Assembly: GCF_032248455.1 (NCBI RefSeq)
Contig: NZ_JAVTTP010000001.1
Coordinates: 2,354,501-2,418,500, forward strand
DNA from: Pricia mediterranea
Lineage (GTDB): Bacteria > Bacteroidota > Bacteroidia > Flavobacteriales > Flavobacteriaceae
Reading direction: 5' to 3'
DNA length: 64,000 bases
Below, in pieces: positions 44,812-53,143 of this stretch. Position numbers and translations under genes: made by a program. How positions within the stretch are numbered: the stretch's first letter is position 1; each line of letters begins with the position of its first letter. Below the pieces are notes generated by a model. It made no database searches and was not told the origin of the DNA. It saw nothing but the letters and a program-made list of their open reading frames with translations.

Positions 44812-45558
44812 TCATTTCTTAAATATGTCTGTAAGAAACTCCTTCTGTCGTCTAACTGCCACGGTTAGAATGGTGCGGTCGTCCAGTATAAGCTCTCTGG
44901 ACTGTCTTCGATAATTTTCAATTCGCTGGGTATTCACCAAATAAGACTTGTTGATTCTATAAAAGTGACTTTCTTCCAATAGCTCCGCGTAATATTTAAG
45001 GGTATTGGAGGCAGTGACCTTTGGTTTATCCTCTAAATAGAATTCCGTATAGCTGTTATCCGATTTTAAGTACACGATATCCTTAGTGTTGATTTTGTGG
45101 CACATGCCCGTAGTGAAGATATGAATGAATTTATTGCCCATGGTTTCGTGCTTGGCATTGTGTTCGAGACTTTCCAACTGTTTGAAGCGCTCTCGTTTCG
45201 ACAGGGTCGACTCGACCTTTTGCAACGCGGTATGCAATTCGTTATGGTCAATAGGTTTCAACAGATAATCTAACGCACTGAATTTTATTGCCTTTACAGC
45301 GTAACTGTCATAGGCCGTTGTGAATATGATGCTAAAGGCGATATTCGGTCGAACTGCCTCGAGATAGTCGAATCCGGTACCGTTGCCAAGGTCGATATCC
45401 AAAAAAACCAGATCAGGCTGCATTGAAGCCGTCAATTCAACAGCCTCTTCGAGGGTTTTAGTGGCCGCACAGATGTGATAGGCATCGTACTTTTTCAAAT
45501 AGTTGACCAGAACGTTTATGCAATGCTGCTCATCATCGATTATAAGCGTTTTTATCAT
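44812..45558 (-). CDS. LytTR-type response regulator
   Basis: A 248-residue two-component regulator. The receiver domain has the acidic pocket IIDDEQH (about 6-10), phospho-acceptor Asp in LVFLDIDLG (about 56), Thr in TTAYDSYAV and Lys in LLKPIDHNEL. The C-terminal LytTR DNA-binding domain has YLKSDNSYTEFYLE and RINKSYLVN. It overlaps the sensor kinase gene by 4 nt (ATGA), so the two are co-translated. Targets may include the divergent exported-protein operon. Confidence 0.94.
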   Translation of the reverse strand: MIKTLIIDDEQHCINVLVNYLKKYDAYHICAATKTLEEAVELTASMQPDLVFLDIDLGNGTGFDYLEAVRPNIAFSIIFTTAYDSYAVKAIKFSALDYLLKPIDHNELHTALQKVESTLSKRERFKQLESLEHNAKHETMGNKFIHIFTTGMCHKINTKDIVYLKSDNSYTEFYLEDKPKVTASNTLKYYAELLEESHFYRINKSYLVNTQRIENYRRQSRELILDDRTILTVAVRRQKEFLTDIFKK

Positions 45559-47615
45559 AGATCCGAATCGTGAATTATGGGAAGTCGTATCTCGACCTGC
45601 ACGCCTTCACCCTTCTCTACATAGGTGATTTTAGATTCCCCCTTGCGTCGAAGTTGGTTCAATAGGTTCAATCGGTCGGTAACACTGGCCGCTCCGAATG
45701 AACCGTTCCGTATATTTTCAGTCCTTCTTTTTTGATGCATGCCTACACCATTATCCTCTATGACGCAGTTTAAATGAGTTCGGTTTTTATGGATACGGAT
45801 GGAGAGAAAACCACCTTTTCCTTTCCTAGGGGACAGACCATGCCATATACTGTTCTCTACGAAAGGTTGGAGCAGGGTAGGCGGAATCAAGGTGTCTTCT
45901 AGATCAAGCTCGTTATCCACATGAATCGTGTAGTCAAACCTATCATCCAGCCTTTGCCGTTCTAGTTCTATATAGCCTTTCAAAAATTCAACCTCTTCGC
46001 CTAGGGACACCTCTTCCCGCGTTGAATTGTCCAAGGTCTTACGCATCATTTTAGAAAAACGGGTTAAATAGCTGCTGGCGCTCTCCGTCTCATTTCGTTG
46101 GACGAAATCGTTTATTGAATTTAGACTGTTGAAAATAAAGTGAGGGTTCAATTGCGCCCTGAGCGTTTCTAGTCTTGAGGTCGCTATCTTGGCATTGAGT
46201 TCGGCCTCCCTTTTTCGTCTTATAAGGACAAACCCAGAGGCCAAGAGCAACATGCCTCCCAATCCACCGCAGATGCTTAGGTTTCGTATCCATATCTGTC
46301 GCTTTAAATTCGCTTGTTCAATGGCCTTGTTTTTTTCAAAATTCGCTTTAAGCACAGCCTTTTCTTTGTCATACTTATATTTCGCTTCCAATCTTGCTAT
46401 CTCATTTCTTTTGTCGTCGGATAATAGGCTGTCTCTTAGATGCATGGTCTCTAATTGCCATGTGTAGGCCTCTTCAAATTCGGAAGCTTTGAAAGCACTG
46501 GCGGCCAAGCCTTCGGCGGCTAACATTGAAGCTCTTTTATCCCCCGCTTTTTTCGCGAACGACATGGCCTTTTCAAAATGTGATTTGGCCAGTTGGATTC
46601 GGCCCTCGGTCAAGTGAATATCCCCGATGTTCAGATTAACTGTCGAAAGATTGGTTAGATGATCGATTTCTACATACAATACCCGGGCCCTGTCCAAAAA
46701 TTCAAGAGCCTGCGTATATTGCCGTAGTTCCGCGTATGTAATACCGATATTGGCCAGGGCACTGGCAACTTCATATTTATTTCCGGATTTTTCCTTGATT
46801 TCCAATGCGGATCGGAACTTATCCATGGCTTGGTTATGTTGGTCCGACCGGCCGTATAATTGACCGATATGCAGTAATGAGTTACCAATGCGGATCGAAT
46901 CGTTATTTTTTCTGTCAATGGCCAATGATTTATACTGGTAGTCCAGTGCCTTTTCCATCTCGGACAATTTTGTAAATAGTATCGACAGGTTACCGAGAAT
47001 GGCGGAATAGAAACGGGTTGCATCCCTGTTCGATTGTTCCAGAACTATCATACCCTTTCGAAAAGCCTCCATCGAGGCGGGATAATCTCCCAAATACATA
47101 TGGTTCAGTCCCATCAAATTTTGGATGCGGGCAATTTTGACGGTATCCTTTAGCTGTTCATATTCCTTTAGGGATACACCGGCCTCTTTCAAGGAGCGTT
47201 TGTACCGTGCCCTATTAAAATAGAAATTTCCCTTGTTAAATGCCAAGGTGGCCAGTCTTTTACGGTGTCCTATTCCGATATAGATGCTACCGGCGGTATC
47301 GTACATTTCGACGGTCAACGAATCCTCGCCTAAATTTTCATAATTATATCCCTTTCTCTCGTAGGCAATGCCCAACTGTAACGAATCCTTGGATTTCATG
47401 CTTACTTCAATAGCATTATCGGCTATTCCAAGACCTTTTTCGGGGTTGATTGTGGCATAATACCAACTCAGTTCGTTCATTATCTCGCCCATGGTCAGTC
47501 CGTTGGTCGGATGTACGAGCTCATTTTCTAAGGAATCAATTATATACTGCTGGGCGTGCAAAGTACCGAATGGCAAGAGCGATAGGAAAGTTATAAGGAG
47601 ACCTTTAAGGTGCAT
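45555..47615 (-). CDS. TPR-containing sensor histidine kinase, LytS/HisKA_7TM-like
   Basis: A 686-residue sensor kinase. A signal peptide precedes roughly eight exported TPR-like repeats (about 25-400), one membrane helix (about 440-465), then the His_kinase domain with phospho-acceptor His in LNPHFIFNSLNSI and an ATPase domain containing VENSIWHG and IEDNGVGM. It senses an extracytoplasmic signal through the TPRs and phosphorylates the LytTR regulator encoded 4 nt overlapping downstream. This TPR-kinase architecture is common in Bacteroidota. Ligand unknown. Confidence 0.92.
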   Translation of the reverse strand: MHLKGLLITFLSLLPFGTLHAQQYIIDSLENELVHPTNGLTMGEIMNELSWYYATINPEKGLGIADNAIEVSMKSKDSLQLGIAYERKGYNYENLGEDSLTVEMYDTAGSIYIGIGHRKRLATLAFNKGNFYFNRARYKRSLKEAGVSLKEYEQLKDTVKIARIQNLMGLNHMYLGDYPASMEAFRKGMIVLEQSNRDATRFYSAILGNLSILFTKLSEMEKALDYQYKSLAIDRKNNDSIRIGNSLLHIGQLYGRSDQHNQAMDKFRSALEIKEKSGNKYEVASALANIGITYAELRQYTQALEFLDRARVLYVEIDHLTNLSTVNLNIGDIHLTEGRIQLAKSHFEKAMSFAKKAGDKRASMLAAEGLAASAFKASEFEEAYTWQLETMHLRDSLLSDDKRNEIARLEAKYKYDKEKAVLKANFEKNKAIEQANLKRQIWIRNLSICGGLGGMLLLASGFVLIRRKREAELNAKIATSRLETLRAQLNPHFIFNSLNSINDFVQRNETESASSYLTRFSKMMRKTLDNSTREEVSLGEEVEFLKGYIELERQRLDDRFDYTIHVDNELDLEDTLIPPTLLQPFVENSIWHGLSPRKGKGGFLSIRIHKNRTHLNCVIEDNGVGMHQKRRTENIRNGSFGAASVTDRLNLLNQLRRKGESKITYVEKGEGVQVEIRLPIIHDSDL

Positions 47616-47686
47616 CGGTGGTAATCAGCGATTTAACAGCAACAAATTACGGATAATTTTTAAAAAAGGCACCGATGACAGAAAAG

Positions 47687-47714
47687 TCCAGTTTTCAAAC
47701 GAAAACTAACTGGA
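47687..47714. promoter_or_regulatory. Dyad between the two-component genes and the divergent operon
   Basis: TCCAGTTTTC (47687-47696), 4-nt spacer, GAAAACTAACTGGA (47701-47714) form an imperfect dyad with a 3-4 nt bulge in the right arm. Its complement contains CCAGTTAGT, which is close to known LytTR half-sites. It sits between the kinase start and the lipoprotein promoter and is a candidate binding site; unproven. Confidence 0.35.
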
Positions 47715-47738
47715 TTTCCACGGAGACTAATCGGATGA

Positions 47739-47767
47739 TTGAAAATTTGAGGACTTTGCTATTTTTC
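47739..47767 (+). promoter_or_regulatory. Probable promoter of the three-gene exported-protein operon
   Basis: TTG at 47739-47741 and TATTTTTC at 47760-47767 are 18 nt apart, near the TTTG...TAnnTTTG consensus with one mismatch in the -7 box. The lipoprotein ATG is 25 bp downstream. Confidence 0.45.
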
Positions 47768-47792
47768 GAATGCCTTGATAAACAGGTGTTTT

Positions 47793-48479
47793 ATGAAACC
47801 CTCAACTTTAGTCCTAATCCTGCTCATCTTATGTTCCTGTACACGATCCGGTGACAATTCACCAGAAGAAATGGTGCCCCCCGTACCGGAGCCCACGTTC
47901 GACGGTAGCTTATCGGACATTGAGAAGTACTACACTCCAGAGCTGGTCGAGGCACTAAAAAACTTGGGGTTCGTCATCCATACGGGGAGCAAGCCACCGG
48001 AAATAGAAGGGATTTACGAGATAGCACCATCTGTTATCCAAGCTAGCACTACCGGAATTGACAGTATCGGGAAGCGCCTCTCCGATCAAACGCTCACCTT
48101 GTCCAACCAAAATAATGACAGTCTGACCATTGACTTCAAAATTACGGGTAACGGTCAGACATCATTGGGGAAAGGATCTTTTATTTCGGGCAATGATGAC
48201 ACATTCTCGATTTTTATAAAATCGGAAACTCAAAATGAGGGTTACCTCGCAGTCGAAACGGCCACAGCGATAACCGGTACAACCAGCAAAACCGGCATTC
48301 TTAATTTTCAATTCGCAGGCTTGATGCTCGATGATAAGAGCGACCCCGACAACCAATATATAGAGAACAATACGGGCCGATTGATCTATGATTCCGATAA
48401 AGCATCTCCCGAAATAGGATTAATAAATGACCAAGTATCCAGATACCAGCACGCTTTACTTTCGATACATCCTTATTAA
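47793..48479 (+). CDS. Putative lipoprotein, unknown function
   Basis: The ATG gives a 228-residue lipoprotein: MKPSTLVLILLILCSC (lipobox Cys16) and then a Ser/Pro/Glu-rich linker. The mature part has YTPELVEALKNLGFVIHTGS, KPPEIEGIYEIAPSV and several Gly/Thr-rich strands, a pattern of a beta-rich, possibly lipocalin-like exported domain. I have no function for it. It is the first of three consecutive exported proteins divergent from a TPR sensor kinase, which may regulate them. A TTG six codons upstream is less likely. Confidence 0.7.
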   Translation: MKPSTLVLILLILCSCTRSGDNSPEEMVPPVPEPTFDGSLSDIEKYYTPELVEALKNLGFVIHTGSKPPEIEGIYEIAPSVIQASTTGIDSIGKRLSDQTLTLSNQNNDSLTIDFKITGNGQTSLGKGSFISGNDDTFSIFIKSETQNEGYLAVETATAITGTTSKTGILNFQFAGLMLDDKSDPDNQYIENNTGRLIYDSDKASPEIGLINDQVSRYQHALLSIHPY

Positions 48480-48495
48480 CCATAGCAGCCCGAAA

Positions 48496-49149
48496 ATGAA
48501 AAACTATCTATTCGCAATTACGTGCATCGCTCTATTGATTCTTACTCCCGTAAAGGCCCAAAAAAAGAAACAGAACATTTTTAAGGAATTATTCGGTGTA
48601 AGTGTCCAGGAAACTTCAGATAAGTTTGACGGTACCACCACCTACCAAATGGAGGGGAATCGGGTTTTCAGCCAGCTGTCGGGCACGAACGCATTGGGCA
48701 ATCTCATTTTTGGTACGGACGCGCCCACCTTCAAGACGTTTCTAAATTTGGAAAAACAGGTACTTAAAAATGGGGCCTACGAATTGGCCATTCTTTTCAA
48801 GGTAGAGGCCGATAACGAGCAATTCGCCAAGGTCATGGAAGGCGAATCGCTTATTTTTTTATTGGACTACGAACGATTTGATCTGACCACCAAAGGTTCC
48901 TACAATTCCGATTTTGATATAGATATCGGCGGGGTAAGCTCCGTGACCAATGCCAGATATGCTATCTCTGAAGACCAGCTGGAAAAAATCAACAGTTCCG
49001 ATAAAGTAGAATTCCGGATTATTCTAGATTCCTATCAATCGGGCGCAGCTGAAGGAAGAGATAAAAATGAACAATATCTTGACGGGGAGTTCAATAAAAA
49101 AAACAAAAGGGTCTGGAACGAGTTTGAAGTGGACTATCTAAATGATTAA
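48496..49149 (+). CDS. Exported protein, unknown function
   Basis: The ATG at this position gives a 217-residue protein with a Sec signal peptide (MKNYLFAITCIALLILTPVK, cut near AQKKK). The mature region is strand-rich with many Asp/Asn/Lys and contains RVFSQLSGTNALGNLIFGTD and a long acidic C-terminus. No family is recognised. The stop overlaps the next ATG by 8 nt, so the two are probably translationally coupled. It follows the lipoprotein by 16 bp. Confidence 0.7.
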   Translation: MKNYLFAITCIALLILTPVKAQKKKQNIFKELFGVSVQETSDKFDGTTTYQMEGNRVFSQLSGTNALGNLIFGTDAPTFKTFLNLEKQVLKNGAYELAILFKVEADNEQFAKVMEGESLIFLLDYERFDLTTKGSYNSDFDIDIGGVSSVTNARYAISEDQLEKINSSDKVEFRIILDSYQSGAAEGRDKNEQYLDGEFNKKNKRVWNEFEVDYLND

Positions 49150-50041
49150 ACTAATTATGCCATTAAAGATGAAAAATTTCAAATTTATGTTTCTTTTCAC
49201 TTTACTTCTTTTAACCTCATGCTCGAAAGACGATGAGGAAAAAATGGAAGACGCCGGTGGTATCGGATTAATTAGCGAGGAAGAATTTAATGCTGTCTTA
49301 CCGCCAACCTATATACAATTTAATGAGACGTACGAGAAAGTTGTCAAGTCAGATAAAGCTTTGCTGCATGATACTTCTAAATTGTCTAGGGCGATTTTCG
49401 ATGAAATAGCGGATGCGAACACCTCTAGTGAGGCTCCTAAGTCTGATGATACCGATGTTTTTTTCGATTTGTCGTCATCTATGACAAAGGCGGAATGGCG
49501 ATTGGTTCTCACTAGCCCTTTAGAGGCATTTAACGGCATCCCTTCCATTCAGGTTTCCTATGACCACGCAGTGATGTTCTATCCCTGCGATGAAGACGTG
49601 GCGTTCATTGGAGCAAAAGCTTCGGCTTTAAAACACGCTTTATGGAGTGCACTAATGCTGAAGAATACCAATGAGGAATTTGCGGAGAAAATGAGCGCTG
49701 CCCGTGAAACCCTGACGAAGGACAAAGATTTAAAAGCCATGAATTTGCATAATAATGCCTTCGGAATACAACTGGGCTCAAAATTTCCCGAAGCGTCGGA
49801 AGAGCAACTATTGGTGCTATTGTTAGAGCAGAATTATACCATGGTAAAAAATGGCTCGAACATTACCGATAAATTGGATGCCTTGGTATTTTTAAAAGGG
49901 AAAAGACAATTCGATATGGTAATGGAGGGCAGTTTAAGCAACCCTGATTCCGGTGCTCCGTGGGATATAAAAATCAATTTTTCCCATTGCTGGAATACGG
50001 TACGCGGTAGGTTTGTTATGGTTAGAGGCGAGGCTCTGTAA
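49142..50041 (+). CDS. Lipoprotein with DUF6973-like domain, interrupted by an in-frame stop
   Basis: A 299-residue lipoprotein: hydrophobic segment with lipobox LLLTSC. A domain around 155-235 has ALKHALWSALMLKNTN, AARETLTKD and MNLHNNAFGIQLG; the HALWSA and MNLHNNxxG blocks resemble DUF6973, a His-containing domain of unknown activity. The protein ends in a beta-rich stretch (NFSHCWNTVRGRFVMVRGEA) at a TAA (50039-50041), but the same frame continues for 64 more codons of similar character, so the gene looks interrupted by a nonsense change. The ATG overlaps the upstream stop by 8 nt; ATG at 49169 is an alternative. Confidence 0.65.
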   Translation: MIKLIMPLKMKNFKFMFLFTLLLLTSCSKDDEEKMEDAGGIGLISEEEFNAVLPPTYIQFNETYEKVVKSDKALLHDTSKLSRAIFDEIADANTSSEAPKSDDTDVFFDLSSSMTKAEWRLVLTSPLEAFNGIPSIQVSYDHAVMFYPCDEDVAFIGAKASALKHALWSALMLKNTNEEFAEKMSAARETLTKDKDLKAMNLHNNAFGIQLGSKFPEASEEQLLVLLLEQNYTMVKNGSNITDKLDALVFLKGKRQFDMVMEGSLSNPDSGAPWDIKINFSHCWNTVRGRFVMVRGEAL

Positions 50042-50236
50042 GAACGTCGGTTTTCAGGAATCGTATCAGGAAATACTATGACCCTCGATGTGTCCGACCC
50101 TTTTATATTTGAGAATCCCGAAGGTCTGCAAGCTTGCGAAAATATGATAATGACCCTTGAGGGCGATACTAATGGCTTGAGCGGTAGTTGGAAGTCTTCC
50201 AATTGTTTTCTTGAAGGAGTCGTTAAAATAAATTGA
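50042..50236 (+). pseudogene. In-frame 3' continuation of the DUF6973-like gene
   Basis: Directly after TAA at 50039-50041, without frame change, 64 sense codons read ERRFSGIVSGNTMTLDVSDP, FIFENPEGLQACENMIMTLE, GDTNGLSGSWKSSNCFLEGV, VKIN and then TGA. The alternating strands, the paired Cys and the Gly-Ser-Trp turn match the end of the interrupted domain. This suggests one single-base mutation (for example CAA or GAA to TAA), translational readthrough, or a sequencing error. No new start or ribosome-binding site is evident. Confidence 0.6.
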
Positions 50237-50304
50237 CGCCACCTTCAAACACAGGAACAATACCTATACAATACGGCGGTACGGATAATGTCTAATTGTT
50301 CAAC

Positions 50305-50520
50305 GCCTCCGCTGTCGCTCCGCCGAATTGCTCAAGGTCTCCGCACCGCTGAGATAATTTGGCTCCGCTTGTGCTCCGCCGAATTGCTCAAGGTCTCCGC
50401 ACCGCTGAGATAATTTGGCTCCGCTTGCGCTCCGCCGAATTATTGCGCTAGCGCTTCCGCGCCGCTGAGATAATTTGGCTCCGCTTGCGCTCCGCCGAAT
50501 TATTGCGCTAGCGCTTCCGC
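50305..50520. repeat. Tandem array of about 60 bp spanning the atpG stop codon
   Basis: Units start at 50345 (56 bp), 50401 (60 bp) and 50461 (60 bp), with a partial copy at 50305-50344. Units 2 and 3 differ at one base; the last 21 bp of unit 3 are the atpG 3' end itself. Each unit carries an imperfect palindrome (ATAATTTGGCTCCGC, TTGC loop, GCTCCGCCGAATTAT). On the minus strand the 60-bp period keeps frame, so each long unit repeats the AEALAQ-stop ending of AtpG. No spacers occur, so this is not CRISPR. Confidence 0.85.
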
Positions 50521-51360
50521 GCCGCCAACAATTTCTAAAATTTCGTTGGTGATGGAGGCTTGACGGGCCTTGTTGTATTTCAGTTTCAGGTCGTCGCGGA
50601 GCTCGGTGGCGTTGTCGGTCGCCTTGTGCATGGCGGTCATACGGGCACCGTGTTCGCTGGCAAAAGAGTCTCGAATGGCTTTGTACAATTGCGTTTTTAA
50701 GGATTTCGGGATCAGCTGCTCCACGATTTCGATTTTCGAAGGCTCGAAGATGTAATCCGCACTCAGGTTTTCGTCGCCCTCGGCGGGGACTATGGGCAAA
50801 AACTGCTCGGTGGTCACAATCTGTGTCGCTGCGTTTTTGAACCGGTTGTAAACGATGTCGATACGGTCGTAGTTGCCGGCCGTGAATTCATGCATCAGTT
50901 CCTCGGCAATGGCGGAAACGTTTTCGAACGTCAGATCATCGTACAGGTTGCTGTGGTTACGGATGACGGTCGAACGCTTGCCTAGGTAATCGTTCGCTTT
51001 TTTCCCGATGGCCATAAAATCGACCTTTTTACCTGCGTAAACTTCATCGGAAAGCACTACGCACTGCTTTAGGACATTGGAGTTGAAAGCCCCTGCGAGC
51101 CCCCTGTTCGAGGTTATCGAAACGACCAAGACCTTTCTGACTTCGCGTGCATCCGAGTATTTGCTTCCCGAATCCTCATCTAAACTGGCGCTCAAGCCTT
51201 GTAGCAACTCGGTCAGCTTATCGGCGTAGGGCCGCATGGCCGTAATCGCATCCTGCGCTTTCTTCAACTTCGCAGCGGACACCATTTTCATGGCACTCGT
51301 AATCTGCATGGTAGAAGATACCGATGAGATCCTGTTTCTTATTTCCTTAAGGTTTGCCAT
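50500..51360 (-). CDS. atpG: F1Fo ATP synthase subunit gamma
   Basis: The 286-residue rotor shaft of the F1 motor. It has the conserved N-terminal coiled coil NLKEIRNRISSVSSTMQITS and SAAKLKKAQDAI, and the C-terminal helix KATDNATELRDDLKLKYNKA then RQASITNEILEIVGGAEALA, which threads the alpha/beta hexamer. It is the last gene of the leftward atp operon and ends inside a tandem repeat. Spacing to atpA is 119 bp and contains opposing heptamer arrays. No beta or epsilon gene follows, which is normal in Bacteroidota, where atpDC is elsewhere. Confidence 0.96.
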   Translation of the reverse strand: MANLKEIRNRISSVSSTMQITSAMKMVSAAKLKKAQDAITAMRPYADKLTELLQGLSASLDEDSGSKYSDAREVRKVLVVSITSNRGLAGAFNSNVLKQCVVLSDEVYAGKKVDFMAIGKKANDYLGKRSTVIRNHSNLYDDLTFENVSAIAEELMHEFTAGNYDRIDIVYNRFKNAATQIVTTEQFLPIVPAEGDENLSADYIFEPSKIEIVEQLIPKSLKTQLYKAIRDSFASEHGARMTAMHKATDNATELRDDLKLKYNKARQASITNEILEIVGGAEALAQ

Positions 51361-51364
51361 TTTT

Positions 51365-51474
51365 TTAGTATTTAGTACTTAGTATTGAGTAGTTAGTACG
51401 CGAACTTTATAAAATGCCACCAACTATTTACCCATACCAAATACTTTGTACTCAATACATAATACTCAATACTT
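51365..51474. repeat. Opposing heptanucleotide arrays between atpA and atpG
   Basis: TTAGTAT-like heptamers run at 51365-51399 (TTAGTAT, TTAGTAC, TTAGTAT, TGAGTAG, TTAGTAC) and reverse-complement-like heptamers at 51440-51474 (AATACTT, TGTACTC, AATACAT, AATACTC, AATACTT). The two 35-nt arrays could pair to make a long imperfect hairpin around a 40-nt loop between the two cistrons. Confidence 0.75.
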
Positions 51475-51479
51475 CCCTA

Positions 51480-53060
51480 CTAATCCCTGTATTTTGCGGA
51501 GACATCCTTCGCCGCCTGCGTCAGGGTTTCGATAACCTCATCGGTCAATTTTCCGGCTTTCAGGGTATCCAGCGTGCCACGGTGTTTGGCATTCAGGAAT
51601 TCCAAATAATCCCTTTCGAACTCCTTTACCTTATCGACGGGCACATCGCGCAGCAGGTTCTTTGATCCCGCATAGATGATCGCGATCTGGTCTTCTACGG
51701 TGTAGGGGTCGTTTTCAGCCTGTTTAAGAATTTCAACGTTGCGACGCCCTTTTTCGATAACGTTAAGGGTCGCAGCATCGAGATCGGAACCGAATTTGGC
51801 AAAGGCTTCCAATTCCCGGAAGGCCGCCTGGTCCAATTTCAGGGTACCCGCTACTTTTTTCATGGATTTGATCTGTGCGTTACCGCCCACACGCGACACG
51901 GAGATACCCACGTTGATAGCGGGGCGCACCCCTTGGTTGAAAAGATCTTGCTCGAGAAATATCTGTCCGTCCGTAATCGAGATTACGTTGGTCGGGATAT
52001 ACGCAGAAACGTCGCCAGCCTGTGTTTCGATAATCGGCAGGGCGGTCAAAGAACCGCCACCTTTTACCATCGGTTTTAACACGTCGGGCAAATCGTTCAT
52101 TTCCTGGGCAATCTTGTCATCGTTAATAATCTTCGACGACCGCTCCAACAAACGGGAGTGCAGATAGAAAACGTCCCCTGGGTAGGCTTCACGTCCGGGG
52201 GGTCTTCTCAACAGAAGGGACACCTCACGGTAGGCCACCGCTTGCTTTGATAAATCATCGTAGATAATCAGGGCAGGTCGGCCGGTATCGCGAAAATATT
52301 CCCCGATCGAAGCACCTGCCATGGGAGCGTATACCTGCATGGGCGCTGGGTCGGAAGCGTTTGCGGCAACGATGGTGGTGTAGGCCAAAGCGCCCTTGTC
52401 CTCCAAAGTCTGGGCGATAGCGGCCACCGTAGAGGCCTTTTGTCCGATGGCCACGTAGATACAATATACGGGCTCCCCGGCGTCGTAAAATTCCTTTTGG
52501 TTCAGGATGGTATCGATACAAACGGTGGTCTTTCCGGTCTGACGGTCGCCGATGACCAGCTCCCGCTGTCCACGTCCTACGGGAATCATGGCATCGATTG
52601 CCTTGATCCCGGTCTGTAGGGGTTCGGTTACCGGTTCCCGATAAATTACCCCGGGCGCCTTTCGCTCCAAGGGCATCTCATAGGTTTCTCCCGCGATGGG
52701 TCCTTTCCCGTCGATAGGGGTCCCCAAGGTGTCGACCACGCGGCCGGCGATGCCCTCGCCTACCTTGATAGAAGCGATCCGCTGGGTACGTTTAACGGTA
52801 GCGCCTTCCTTGATTTCCTTGGATGGGCCCAGAAGAACGACCCCGACGTTGTCTTCCTCCAAGTTCAGGACGATACCTTCGAGACCGCCCTCGAACTCCA
52901 CCAATTCACCATATTGGGCGTTCGATAAACCGTAGACGCGGGCAATACCGTCACCTACCTGCAATACCGTACCCACTTCGTCCAACGAAGCGGATGAATC
53001 AAATCCGGATAACTGTTTCTTTAAGATTGCCGATACCTCGGCGGCTTTTACTCCTGCCAT
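51480..53060 (-). CDS. atpA: F1Fo ATP synthase subunit alpha
   Basis: The 526-residue regulatory nucleotide-binding subunit. Walker A is GDRQTGKTT (about 169-177), and the conserved [20 protein letters not shown] and [20 protein letters not shown] segments with [16 protein letters not shown] are intact. Together with beta (not encoded in the window) it forms the catalytic hexamer. Spacers on both sides contain heptanucleotide repeats. Confidence 0.98.
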   Translation of the reverse strand: MAGVKAAEVSAILKKQLSGFDSSASLDEVGTVLQVGDGIARVYGLSNAQYGELVEFEGGLEGIVLNLEEDNVGVVLLGPSKEIKEGATVKRTQRIASIKVGEGIAGRVVDTLGTPIDGKGPIAGETYEMPLERKAPGVIYREPVTEPLQTGIKAIDAMIPVGRGQRELVIGDRQTGKTTVCIDTILNQKEFYDAGEPVYCIYVAIGQKASTVAAIAQTLEDKGALAYTTIVAANASDPAPMQVYAPMAGASIGEYFRDTGRPALIIYDDLSKQAVAYREVSLLLRRPPGREAYPGDVFYLHSRLLERSSKIINDDKIAQEMNDLPDVLKPMVKGGGSLTALPIIETQAGDVSAYIPTNVISITDGQIFLEQDLFNQGVRPAINVGISVSRVGGNAQIKSMKKVAGTLKLDQAAFRELEAFAKFGSDLDAATLNVIEKGRRNVEILKQAENDPYTVEDQIAIIYAGSKNLLRDVPVDKVKEFERDYLEFLNAKHRGTLDTLKAGKLTDEVIETLTQAAKDVSAKYRD

Positions 53061-53067
53061 TGTTTTT

Positions 53068-53099
53068 AGACGTTAGACGTTAGACATTAGACGTTAGAC
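53068..53099. repeat. AGACGTT heptanucleotide tandem repeat between atpH and atpA
   Basis: Four and a half heptamers (AGACGTT, AGACGTT, AGACATT, AGACGTT, AGAC) lie in the 83-bp spacer, starting 8 bp before the atpA ATG (reading leftward). Same 7-bp period as the next spacer, but a different sequence. Followed by a short palindrome TGCCTGGCGGCA. Confidence 0.8.
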
Positions 53100-53143
53100 C
53101 TGCCTGGCGGCAGAAACCTATCTTTGTTCTTACGTTATTTTAA

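Noticed and set aside
50305-50520. Possible CRISPR array
   Set aside because: Units are directly adjacent with no unique spacers, are about 56-60 bp, and contain the atpG 3' coding end; no cas genes are near.
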